Shown here: positions 15,146 through 23,132 of the stretch, piece after piece
Numbering within the stretch: position 1 is the first letter of the stretch
Layout of the letters: every line of letters begins with the position of its first letter
Assembly (NCBI GenBank): GCA_016928395.1
Contig: JAFGKV010000114.1
Location: 1 to 64,000, forward strand
DNA length: 64,000 nt
Source: Candidatus Fermentibacterota bacterium
GTDB lineage: Bacteria; JAFGKV01
Direction of reading: 5' to 3'
Notes under the pieces: generated by a model
The model's database searches: none
The model's input: only the letters and a program-made list of their open reading frames with translations
What the model was told of the DNA's origin: nothing
Made by a program: the position numbers and the translations under genes

Positions 15146-17976
15146 AAAGAGCGCAGATGGTCACATCCCCGCGGATTGTGGGGATACTTGCCGCTTTGCT
15201 GGTGCTGCTGGCGGCCGTGTGGTTCCGTGCCGGGATATACCGGGCAGCGGTATGGGAGAGCGAGATGGCCGTGGTGGCAGAAGCGGGGCGGGTGCCCGCC
15301 GACGGGCCGCACCTCCCGCATCTGGAGTATCAGAGCCCGGCTCACAGAGCATTGCTTAGGATAACCGACGCCGAGGGAGCGGCCATCATGCGCGCGAGAA
15401 ACGTCTCGTGGGTCCTGGCGGTGGCGGCGGTTGGCGCGATGGTGGCGGCTGGATGGTCGTTGTTCTCTCCCCTGGAGGGGCTTGCCGCCGGGTGTGTCGC
15501 GCTGGGATCACTCCGCGTGCTCCAGGCTGCCCAGTCCGCCACGCCCGACGCATCGCTCATACTCTGGTACGCCGTCACTGCAGCCATATTCGGCGCGGCG
15601 TTGCGCACCTCGTCGTGGCCGGTTTGGATCTCCTTGGGGGTATCTGGACTCGTTGCCGCACTTCTGGGATTCCAGTCAATCCCCCTCCTGATCGCGATAG
15701 CAGCGATAGGGGGGGCGCTCATCTCTCAGCGCACGCATAGAGACGGCACTGAGCTCGAGCCCCCGGTATGGCAGTACGTGGCGGCCGTGCCGGTGCCTGT
15801 TGCAGCAGGTGCATTGTGGTCCATCACCTGGGTCCTGGCGAGCCGTGACGCCAATCCTATCATCGCCAAGGCCCCTCGGATGAGTCTGCAGTATCTCGAG
15901 TTCCTTCACCGCTACCTATTCGGACATGCGGGGTGGGGAGTGTGGATACTGGGGATTGTCTCCCTGTTGGGGATCATCGGGAGCCTCAGAAAACGGGTTA
16001 CCAAGGTCGACGATCTGCGCCGCGTCTACGTCGACAAACGCTCACGGCGGCCCATGGTGTTCCTGCTTCTATGGCTGGCCGTGGGAATCCCCGCCATCAA
16101 CCTGCTCCTTTTCAACGCACGCCGCCCCCAGGATCCTGCGACACTCAACAGCCTCTTCGTGCCGTTGGCCCTGGTAGCTGCCCGGGGTCTCGCGCTCCTC
16201 GCTGAGATTGTGGTCAATGGCACTCGCCGTCTTGCCGGTGTCAGGATTCACATGCTGCCGGCTGTTGTGGTGATCGCCGTCGCTGTGGGATGGTTCGGCC
16301 AAGCTACCGCCCGACGCTCATACGCAGGCTACCGGATGACGCCCTCCCACGAGAACGCCTGGAGCCAGGCCATTGACTTCTTGGCTCCCCGCAGTCTCCT
16401 GGGACGCGCGGCCACGTTGGCCCCTCCATGGGCCGCCGGGCTGATCAGAGCTCATCTCGGCCAGGCGCTTTCTGGCGTGGATGTGGTGGTCCCAGCCCTG
16501 GGAAGCGAGGTGGATAGCCTGGTCAGAAGCACACCCGCCTGCTGGGCCGTGCTTTACCAAAGCGACTTATATGCGACCGTCCCGGAACGCATTCGCTCCA
16601 GCATCGACCGGAATTTCGAGGAGTTGCAACGCTTCCCCACGCCATGGGGCGGCGTCGTCATGATAATGGCCACGCCGTGGCTCCGCGCCTCCGAGTCACA
16701 GTGGAGCTTCGAGCAGGAGCGGCTGGCGTTGGGCGACGATCAGGGCAATGAGGCCTTGGTCGCCATGGCTCGGCTCTACCTTGATGCGGGACGACCGGAT
16801 TCGGCCAAAACTGCGCTGGCAGAGGCGCTGATCAGGTCGCCTGCCAATGTGCACGCGCTGATGCAAATGGCCCAAATCGCGGAGCGTGAAGGTGATGACG
16901 AAGGCGCTGCCGCATGGTATGGTAAGGCAGCCAGGGCTGATTCCTCTGACCCGAGGCCCTACTTCGAGCACGGCCGCCTCATGGCCCAGGCGGGCAGGCT
17001 GCAGACTGCCGCGGCAAGTCTTGAGCGGGCGCTGGCGCTGGAGAATAGGCATGTGCCGGCCGCTCAGCTTCTCTCCCGCGTCTATGATGATCTCGGTCGA
17101 ACGGAAGATGCCTCAGGCATGGAGCAGCGGCTCCAAGGTATGAGCGGCAGCGCCATTCTTGACTTCGAGTTTGGCCGAGTCTTGGCGGTGAGATCGGCGG
17201 AACTACCCACCATGACCTGGGCGCCCGGCGAAGAGGTTTCAATCCTCTTGTCATGGGAGACCCTTCGATCCTCGAGCACGGGTATCATGCCGACCCTGGT
17301 GGTCGAATCGGAGACGTCGAGCCCCATGCTCCGGCCTCCGCCGGGGGGGTGGACCTTGAGCCTGCCTGACTCGGGATTCGAGGCCGGCCTCAGCGGAACG
17401 GATTCGCTGTCAGTGCATTTCCTCTACCGTGATCTTCCCCAGCTATACCCCGATATCGTGCAGATATCACTCAAACTCCTTGATACCGCGGGAATTCCTC
17501 TGTCGATCTCGACGACCCGAGGCGACCAGTTGACCACAGCTTCCCTCGCCAGACTGGTAGCATGGCGTGCCTCAAGCCAACGGCGCGTCACGGTTGAGGC
17601 CGAGGAGATGGATCAACACCCTGGCTTCCCGGTACCCGGTGGCATCAATGTCGGAGATGCGGGCCTTACCCATGGATTTCGGTTTCCCGGAGGTCCTGTC
17701 GCGTTCGAAGTCGTGGCACGGGGTACACCGGCCGCAGGACAATGGCCAAAGATGATCATCGAGATCGCAGGGCAGGTAGTGCGGGAACTGGATGTTCCGG
17801 ATCGCGAATGGCGGACCTACACGGTCTCGGCCACCGTCCCCCCGGGGCTCCGGATCGTCCGCATGAAATTCCCCAATGATTACGTCAATCAGGCCACTGG
17901 TGAAGACCGCAACCTGGTCATCGACAAAGTCACCTTGGTAGAAGAGGAGATTCGATTCCGATTGGAAGCACCTTGA
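15142..17976 (+). CDS. Multispanning GT-C-like membrane protein with TPR and C-terminal carbohydrate-binding-like domain
   Basis: A 944-residue fusion. Residues about 10-390 hold around nine hydrophobic segments with an acidic motif after the first (AAVWESEMAVVAEA), the layout of GT-C/ArnT/PMT-type lipid-linked sugar transferases. Residues about 540-665 are TPR-like (ARLYLDAGRPDSAKTALAEA and two or three more repeats). About 670-795 is a beta-sandwich region. About 816-942 is a CBM60-like domain with FPNDYVNQATGEDRNLVIDK, also found in the lipoprotein just upstream. Start is GTG 15142 after GGGAGA. A protein that combines a polyprenyl-sugar transferase core with periplasmic TPR and sugar-binding parts could finish or tether the polysaccharide. 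That role is inference. Confidence 0.7.
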   Translation: MKRAQMVTSPRIVGILAALLVLLAAVWFRAGIYRAAVWESEMAVVAEAGRVPADGPHLPHLEYQSPAHRALLRITDAEGAAIMRARNVSWVLAVAAVGAMVAAGWSLFSPLEGLAAGCVALGSLRVLQAAQSATPDASLILWYAVTAAIFGAALRTSSWPVWISLGVSGLVAALLGFQSIPLLIAIAAIGGALISQRTHRDGTELEPPVWQYVAAVPVPVAAGALWSITWVLASRDANPIIAKAPRMSLQYLEFLHRYLFGHAGWGVWILGIVSLLGIIGSLRKRVTKVDDLRRVYVDKRSRRPMVFLLLWLAVGIPAINLLLFNARRPQDPATLNSLFVPLALVAARGLALLAEIVVNGTRRLAGVRIHMLPAVVVIAVAVGWFGQATARRSYAGYRMTPSHENAWSQAIDFLAPRSLLGRAATLAPPWAAGLIRAHLGQALSGVDVVVPALGSEVDSLVRSTPACWAVLYQSDLYATVPERIRSSIDRNFEELQRFPTPWGGVVMIMATPWLRASESQWSFEQERLALGDDQGNEALVAMARLYLDAGRPDSAKTALAEALIRSPANVHALMQMAQIAEREGDDEGAAAWYGKAARADSSDPRPYFEHGRLMAQAGRLQTAAASLERALALENRHVPAAQLLSRVYDDLGRTEDASGMEQRLQGMSGSAILDFEFGRVLAVRSAELPTMTWAPGEEVSILLSWETLRSSSTGIMPTLVVESETSSPMLRPPPGGWTLSLPDSGFEAGLSGTDSLSVHFLYRDLPQLYPDIVQISLKLLDTAGIPLSISTTRGDQLTTASLARLVAWRASSQRRVTVEAEEMDQHPGFPVPGGINVGDAGLTHGFRFPGGPVAFEVVARGTPAAGQWPKMIIEIAGQVVRELDVPDREWRTYTVSATVPPGLRIVRMKFPNDYVNQATGEDRNLVIDKVTLVEEEIRFRLEAP

Positions 17977-19187
17977 AACACGCCGCGGCACGGGTGCTGC
18001 CGCCTGCACTCTGCCTCGCCGTCGCACTGCTGATTTGGTATCCGTTGCGGATTCCCTTGCATATCCCCTGGGCTGGTACTCTGTGGGAACGATTGCACGA
18101 TGTGACGGTGGCACTCTTACTGATAGCCTCGGTACCCTCCGCCGCACGGTTCCTTCGTACCCGGGGCCCGTGGATGAGGGATGTACCTGTGCTGTACTTG
18201 GCGTTGTGCATGGTATCCGTGATTCCGCTGCTGGGAGTCCCGACACTGGGTTTCGCGTACGCGCGAATGCAGTGGATCACCTTGGCCGTCTACGGAGCCA
18301 CGTTTCTGTGCGCCTACGGAGTGGCACGACAGTCACCGAGGGTGGTGATCGGTTTGGCCGCGGCCTGGTGTTCGTGGGCGGTGGTGAGTGCAGGCGGAGC
18401 AGTGATCTCAGCTCTGATCCATGGCCGTTTGATCCACGATGCGGTGGATGCCATGGGTCACACCAACAGCCGCGCGGGCTTCGAACTCGTGGTCATGCTC
18501 TTCATACTCGGTGCTGTCTGGCGCGACGCCCCACGCCTGCGGGCGGCGTTCCTGCCTTTGCTCCTGCTGCTCGCGACCTCGGTCACACTCAGCCTGTCTC
18601 GAGGCGCATGGATGGGCTTCCTCGCTGGCCTGGTGGTGTGCGTTGGGTGGCACTGGGGATGGCGAAGGGGAGCCGTGGTCTTGGCTGCGGGCGTGGTGCT
18701 TGCCGTGGCGCTTCCGGGCCCCGTCGGTGACAGGGCAAGATCCGTGGCTGACGCAGGTCTTGCCAGCAATCTTTTTCGTGTTCAGGTGTGGCGCGCCGCC
18801 CTTTCCGTGATACGCGAAAACCCCTGGGGAGGCAGCGGCTACGATACTCTGTGGTTTTCGTTGCTCTCGCACCTTGGCGCCGACACTCCCACGATGGCGG
18901 GCAAACATGTCCACAACCTGCTGCTGCAGACATGGGCTGAGACCGGGCTTCTGGGGGCCGCAGCGCTTGGTGGCGTCTTTGCTGGCATGCTGCGCAGTGC
19001 GTGGGCCATGGGAAACGGGCCGGCCGGAGTGAACCGCCTCGTCGGGCGTGGTGTTGTTATTGCACTGGCCGGTTCGGTCGCGCACTCTTTGGTCGACTGC
19101 ACGTGGCGTGACTACGGTCAACAGATACTGTTCTGGAGTCTGGCGGGATGGATTGCGGGGTCGCGGGAACATGAGGATGCGACATGA
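17973..19187 (+). CDS. O-antigen ligase / Wzy-C-type membrane protein
   Basis: A 404-residue polytopic membrane protein with about eleven hydrophobic segments. The Wzy_C/O-antigen-ligase signature is present: SVTLSLSRGAWMGFLAGL (about residues 204-221), then the periplasmic loop with R-x-x-x-W-R-A-A, NPWGGSGYDT and H-V-H-N-L-L-L-Q-T-W-A-E-T-G-L-L-G. The family either ligates O-polysaccharide to lipid A-core (WaaL) or polymerises repeat units (Wzy); sequence alone does not separate them. The start is TTG 17973, with GGAAG four bases before it, overlapping the stop of the previous gene. GTG 17994 is an alternative. Last gene of the polysaccharide cluster. Confidence 0.85.
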   Translation: MKHAAARVLPPALCLAVALLIWYPLRIPLHIPWAGTLWERLHDVTVALLLIASVPSAARFLRTRGPWMRDVPVLYLALCMVSVIPLLGVPTLGFAYARMQWITLAVYGATFLCAYGVARQSPRVVIGLAAAWCSWAVVSAGGAVISALIHGRLIHDAVDAMGHTNSRAGFELVVMLFILGAVWRDAPRLRAAFLPLLLLLATSVTLSLSRGAWMGFLAGLVVCVGWHWGWRRGAVVLAAGVVLAVALPGPVGDRARSVADAGLASNLFRVQVWRAALSVIRENPWGGSGYDTLWFSLLSHLGADTPTMAGKHVHNLLLQTWAETGLLGAAALGGVFAGMLRSAWAMGNGPAGVNRLVGRGVVIALAGSVAHSLVDCTWRDYGQQILFWSLAGWIAGSREHEDAT

Positions 19188-19413
19188 GATCGATGCTGGT
19201 GTCAGGGTTCGAGTCGCACGATCGACATCATCCCATGGCGTCCTACGGTAGCGGTTCAATCCTAGGTTGGAGTCCGCTCCGATTCGGACCCTTCTGGTGC
19301 ACGAGTCGAAGCGAGGGGACTTTCCCCTCACGCTTCGTCCTATGGTGTTCGAGACGTCGCACTCGGCGGGTTCCCATGAACCCTGAACCCTTCTCCACGC
19401 GTGGTTACCCGCT
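19188..19413. other. 226-base gap with two hairpins at the end of the polysaccharide cluster
   Basis: No gene is seen here. GTCCG (19272-19276) pairs with CGGAC (19285-19289). A stronger hairpin follows at 19307-19337. This gap ends the co-directional polysaccharide block and precedes miaB, so it probably holds a terminator for the one and the promoter for the other. Confidence 0.45.
19307..19337 (+). terminator. Two-part hairpin, terminator-like
   Basis: CGAAGCG (19307-19313) pairs with CGCTTCG (19331-19337), and inside it AGGGGA (19314-19319) pairs with TCCCCT (19323-19328) around loop CTT, with a two-base CA bulge. That is thirteen base pairs. There is no T-run after it, so it is not a classical intrinsic terminator, although many high-GC phyla lack T-tracts. 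Confidence 0.5.
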
Positions 19414-20718
19414 ATGAAGTTCTCCATCGATACCATGGGATGTCAGATGAACAAGGCCGACAGCGAACGAGTGGCTGGTGCCCTCCTGGCAACCGGGTGG
19501 AGTGAGGCCGACAGTATGGACCAGGCCGACATGGTGCTGGTGAACGGCTGCGTCGTTCGCGCCAAGGCGGAGCAGAAGGCATTGCTCCGGGTTCGCGAAC
19601 TGCTTCAGAGGCAAAGGCCTCCGAAGGTGGGCCTCATCGGATGCGCGGCCCAGTGGCGTGGGGCCGGGCTATTTCGCGAGCTACCCGCCCTCCACCTCAT
19701 GGTGTCCCCATCCCGGCTGGATGAACTGCCGTCCATCGCCTCAGAAGGAGGATGTCTCCTGGGCGAGAGCGAATTGCGGTCTCCTGGAACCGTAATTCGA
19801 CGCCGTTCGGGAATCAAGGCCTGGATTCCTGTCATGCACGGGTGCGACCACGGGTGTACCTTCTGTGTGGTGCCGCAGACAAGAGGCCATGAGACATCGC
19901 TTCCCCCTCCCCATGTAATGCGGATCGCGTCCGAGGCAGTTCGCGCGGGGCACGTAGAACTCGATCTTCTCGGTCAACGCGTCTCGGCATACCGGTATCG
20001 CGGAGTGACATTCGCCGCCTTGGTGCAACAGCTGGCCCTCATGGCCGGTGTGAAGCGGATTAGATTCACCGCACCGTATCCTGCTGATGTGGGGGATGAC
20101 TTGTTGCAGATCATGGCCGACAGCAGAGTGGTGGAACACAGACTCCATCTGCCGCTGCAGTCTGGTTCTGACCGGGTTCTTGCCCGTATGGGAAGAGGGT
20201 ACACAGTCTCAGAGTACATGGGCATTGTGGAACGCGGAAGGTCGCTGATGCCTGACTTTGGCTTGTCCACCGACATTATCGTTGGGTTCCCGGGAGAGAC
20301 GGAAGCGGACTATGCGACCACCGAGCGGCTGGTCCGCGACGCTGAGTTCGACACGGCATTCACTTTTATGTTTTCACCCCGCGCAGGAACACCCGCCGCG
20401 GCCATGGACGGCCAGATACCTCATTATGTCAAGAAAGAACGGCTTGCTCGGCTTATCTCGGTCCTGCACGACACGTTGGAAAGACGGCTTGCCAATTTTG
20501 TCGGCACCACCATGGAGGTACTGGTGGAGAGACTTGACGAATCCACTGGAGATCACTCCGTGGGAAAGGCATCCAATGGCAGAGTTGTCGCCATCGCGGG
20601 GCGCCATGCGGCCGGTGAGCTGGTGACGGTGAAGGTGACAGGCCTGCAGGGTCACACACTGAACGCGGTACCCGTAGACGAAGGAGGCCAGAGATGTGGT
20701 TTGTCCGTTGGCTCGTGA
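19414..20718 (+). CDS. miaB: tRNA-2-methylthio-N6-isopentenyladenosine synthase MiaB
   Basis: A 434-residue methylthiotransferase. Cysteines C10 (TMGCQMNKADSE), C46 (NGCVVR) and C77 (IGCAAQ) bind the auxiliary cluster, and C144, C148, C151 (MHGCDHGCTFCVVP) bind the radical-SAM 4Fe-4S cluster. The spacing fits MiaB. The RGxE-like segment RGHETSLPP, LHLPLQSGSDRVLARMGRGY and TDIIVGFPGETEADY also match. A C-terminal TRAM domain (about 370-430) binds tRNA. One motif differs: DLLGQRVSAYR replaces the usual LLGQNVNSY, and NGC replaces NTC. It methylthiolates i6A37 of UNN-reading tRNAs. No clear ribosome-binding site precedes ATG 19414. It overlaps lapA by 25 bases. Confidence 0.92.
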   Translation: MKFSIDTMGCQMNKADSERVAGALLATGWSEADSMDQADMVLVNGCVVRAKAEQKALLRVRELLQRQRPPKVGLIGCAAQWRGAGLFRELPALHLMVSPSRLDELPSIASEGGCLLGESELRSPGTVIRRRSGIKAWIPVMHGCDHGCTFCVVPQTRGHETSLPPPHVMRIASEAVRAGHVELDLLGQRVSAYRYRGVTFAALVQQLALMAGVKRIRFTAPYPADVGDDLLQIMADSRVVEHRLHLPLQSGSDRVLARMGRGYTVSEYMGIVERGRSLMPDFGLSTDIIVGFPGETEADYATTERLVRDAEFDTAFTFMFSPRAGTPAAAMDGQIPHYVKKERLARLISVLHDTLERRLANFVGTTMEVLVERLDESTGDHSVGKASNGRVVAIAGRHAAGELVTVKVTGLQGHTLNAVPVDEGGQRCGLSVGS

Positions 20719-21038
20719 TTGCGATTGTCTTCGTTGCCCTGCTATTCTTCGGGTTTCAGAACTCAGGTCAGATCGTGCAGCAGCTATGGATCGTACGTAC
20801 GATCTACAACGTTCCGCTGCTGCTGGTGCTCCTGGCTTCATTTCTCCTGGGCATGGTCGTCATGTTCTTCATCGCCAGCGTCGAGTACTTTCGGATGCAG
20901 GCCAAGGTACGAGGCGTCCGCAAGGAACGGGATCGTTTGACTGAGCAGGCACAAGGTTTCCAGCGAATACCCCTCCAGGACATTGATGATGCCCTGACGG
21001 ACAACGCGGACGACGCGGGCGGAGGAGGAATGGGATGA
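20694..21038 (+). CDS. lapA: LapA-family (DUF1049) inner-membrane protein
   Basis: A 114-residue protein with two transmembrane helices (about 5-22, FVRWLVIAIVFVALLFFGF, and 40-62) joined by a short loop with FQNSGQIVQQLW. A cytoplasmic coiled tail RMQAKVRGVRKERDRLTEQA follows. This is the LapA/YciS pattern. Start ATG 20694 has AAGGAGG six bases upstream, inside the end of miaB. It is followed with ATGA overlap by lapB, as in E. coli, where the pair helps to assemble lipopolysaccharide and LapB guides LpxC degradation. Confidence 0.9.
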   Translation: MWFVRWLVIAIVFVALLFFGFQNSGQIVQQLWIVRTIYNVPLLLVLLASFLLGMVVMFFIASVEYFRMQAKVRGVRKERDRLTEQAQGFQRIPLQDIDDALTDNADDAGGGGMG

Positions 21039-22195
21039 CCTCCACGGCGAACACGTCCATCCTGCTCGGCCTGCTGGCAATTGTCCTTCTAATCCTGATG
21101 CTTCTGCGCGTCGATCAAAGGCGAAAGCGCAGACAGCGGCAGCGAGCGTATCCAGAGTATGTGGAGGGGCTCCACCTGCTCCTTCGAGGGCGAAAGGACG
21201 CCGCAGCTCGGGCGTTCCGGGCCGCCATTGAGTCGGGTCCCTACGCCCTGGAGGCTCGGCTCCGCTTGGGGGATCTGCTCAGAGCGCGAGGCGCCGTCGA
21301 ACAGGCTGCGCGGCTGCACGAATCCCTCTTGTCCTTCCCTAGCATACCGGTAGCCCTCCGTCGCGACGCGGCGCTCGCCTTGGCTGATGACCATAAGGCG
21401 GCCGGGAAGTCCGAGGCCTCGATCGATGCCATCCAGCGGGCCGTGACCGCCATCGGCAATGACGAGATGCTCCTCCAGCGCCTCCTGCAGGCGCTGGAGG
21501 AGAACGGGCGCTGGGATCGGGCCATGGATGCCGCACGCACCCTGGAGAAAATGAGTGCGCGATCAGTCAAACCCCGCGCGGCATTGTACCGAGTCGAGCG
21601 GGCTCGAGAAGCACTGGCCTCTGGCAATCTCCGCCGAGCCCGCGCGGATCTGCGAAAAGCGCTGGTCGAGGATCCCAAATGCGGACCCGCCCGCCTTCTC
21701 ACGGGTGATGCCTTCTTTCAGGAAGGGGATCTCGACAAGGCCGTTGCTGAATGGCTGCGCCTGGCCGAGGACGTACCAGAGCTGGCATCGCTGGCCTACT
21801 CCCGCATCGAGCCGGCGCTCTATGACTCCGGCGACTACGGGAGGATCCTCGCCATCTACAACTCAATACTCCAGAAGCGCCCCGGCGATGTGGAGACGCT
21901 GTGCCGTCTGGCACGCCACGATGAGCGTATCGGTTCTCTGGAGAAGGCAGTGGAACGCGCCCACCAGGCTTCAGAATCCGCCCCGGGCACGATCTATCCC
22001 CGTTCGATCATGGCAGCCTACCTCTGCGACCTGAACAGGCCAAAGCCTGCGGGGATTCTCTGCCGGGAGATTGCTCAGCAGGCGCAGTCCGAGGTCTATC
22101 GTTGCCCGCATTGCGGTATCACGGGGCCTGATTTCGCCTGGCGATGCCCTTCATGCCTGCGCATCGGGTCATTTGTGCGGTCGAAATCCGGCTGA
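21035..22195 (+). CDS. lapB: LapB (YciM): TPR protein with C-terminal rubredoxin-like zinc ribbon
   Basis: A 386-residue protein anchored by one N-terminal helix (about 7-24, ILLGLLAIVLLILMLLRVD), then a positive stop, about nine TPR repeats (35-340) and a C-terminal C-x2-C-x10-C-x2-C metal site (CPHCG...RCPSC, about 355-372). In E. coli LapB links lipopolysaccharide transport to LpxC turnover by FtsH through this rubredoxin-like domain. Its presence beside an O-antigen-ligase-like gene supports an LPS-making cell. Start ATG 21035 overlaps the lapA stop and has GGAGGAGG upstream. Confidence 0.92.
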   Translation: MTSTANTSILLGLLAIVLLILMLLRVDQRRKRRQRQRAYPEYVEGLHLLLRGRKDAAARAFRAAIESGPYALEARLRLGDLLRARGAVEQAARLHESLLSFPSIPVALRRDAALALADDHKAAGKSEASIDAIQRAVTAIGNDEMLLQRLLQALEENGRWDRAMDAARTLEKMSARSVKPRAALYRVERAREALASGNLRRARADLRKALVEDPKCGPARLLTGDAFFQEGDLDKAVAEWLRLAEDVPELASLAYSRIEPALYDSGDYGRILAIYNSILQKRPGDVETLCRLARHDERIGSLEKAVERAHQASESAPGTIYPRSIMAAYLCDLNRPKPAGILCREIAQQAQSEVYRCPHCGITGPDFAWRCPSCLRIGSFVRSKSG

Positions 22196-22197
22196 GC

Positions 22198-23106
22198 ATG
22201 TCTCGACTCCTCGCCATACTGATCGCGATGGGGCTGTTCATGGGACGAAACGTCTCCATCGCGAGGGGGACGGAGTTCGACGCCGATTCCTGCTTCAAAG
22301 ACCTTCGCCGCGCAGTCGGTGAGACCACTTCCGTAGCCGGCGTCGAGTATCTATCCGGCCTCTATGCCGTAGGTCGGATTGACGAGGCGCTGGATGCGTG
22401 GCGCGCCTTAGTGGATGCTACGCCATCCGTTCTGTCCAGAATAGATCACCTTTACTGGTTCTGCCTCACGCTCTTGGAGACCGAACGGTCGGGAGAGGCC
22501 GTGGCACTTCTGGAGGATGCCCGGGCTTCCGGCCTTCTGGACAGTCATCGCTCCTACCTTCACTCCATGACCAAGGAACTGCTTTGCGCGGCCTACCTTG
22601 AGTTGGAGGAGTTCGAACAGGCCGTCGCATTGGCGGCGGAAATCGCCCGTCACGGCGTCGTACCGGAGGCCAGAATCCTGGCCCTGTACGACGTGGCTCG
22701 GGCTAGGGAGGGATTGGGTGATACAGACGGCGCCCGGGAGGCCTGGGAGCTTTTGACATCCACGGCGGAAGATACTCCTGAAGCGGTCCGTGCCCGAGAA
22801 CGCCTGGGCAGGATACAGGCCACGCCGCGGGTGCCCATCCCCCCAGGTTCAGACATGCCGGGAAATGCCGTCTGCCTTCACTTGGGTTCGTCTCGTAACC
22901 ATACGGCTGCAACGTCGTGGGCCGCCATGGCCCGTGCACTGGGTATTGCCACCTTCATCCGCGACGACACAACCCCAGCCGGCAGAGTCTTCACGGTTCA
23001 CACGCCCCGCCTCACCTCATTCCAAGATGGATTGAGAGCCCGAGCCCTCCTTACGGCTTCAGGTCACAATGATGTGGTAATCGTGCCGTGCGAAGGCCTT
23101 GAGTGA
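22198..23106 (+). CDS. Exported TPR protein with C-terminal SPOR-like domain
   Basis: A 302-residue protein. Residues 1-24 (MSRLLAILIAMGLFMGRNVS and onward) form a signal peptide. A helical TPR-like region follows (about 30-215, for example VEYLSGLYAVGRIDEALDAW). The last 75 residues, from VCLHLGSSRNHTAATSWAAM to VVIVPCEGL, have the beta-alpha-beta pattern of SPOR domains (V-Q-x-G-A/S-F...A...L). SPOR domains bind denuded glycan strands of septal peptidoglycan, so a role in division or wall remodelling is likely. It starts two bases after lapB ends and has no clear ribosome-binding site, so translation is probably coupled. Confidence 0.72.
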   Translation: MSRLLAILIAMGLFMGRNVSIARGTEFDADSCFKDLRRAVGETTSVAGVEYLSGLYAVGRIDEALDAWRALVDATPSVLSRIDHLYWFCLTLLETERSGEAVALLEDARASGLLDSHRSYLHSMTKELLCAAYLELEEFEQAVALAAEIARHGVVPEARILALYDVARAREGLGDTDGAREAWELLTSTAEDTPEAVRARERLGRIQATPRVPIPPGSDMPGNAVCLHLGSSRNHTAATSWAAMARALGIATFIRDDTTPAGRVFTVHTPRLTSFQDGLRARALLTASGHNDVVIVPCEGLE

Positions 23107-23132
23107 CGGGGCAGTAGTGCCGTCGATGACCT

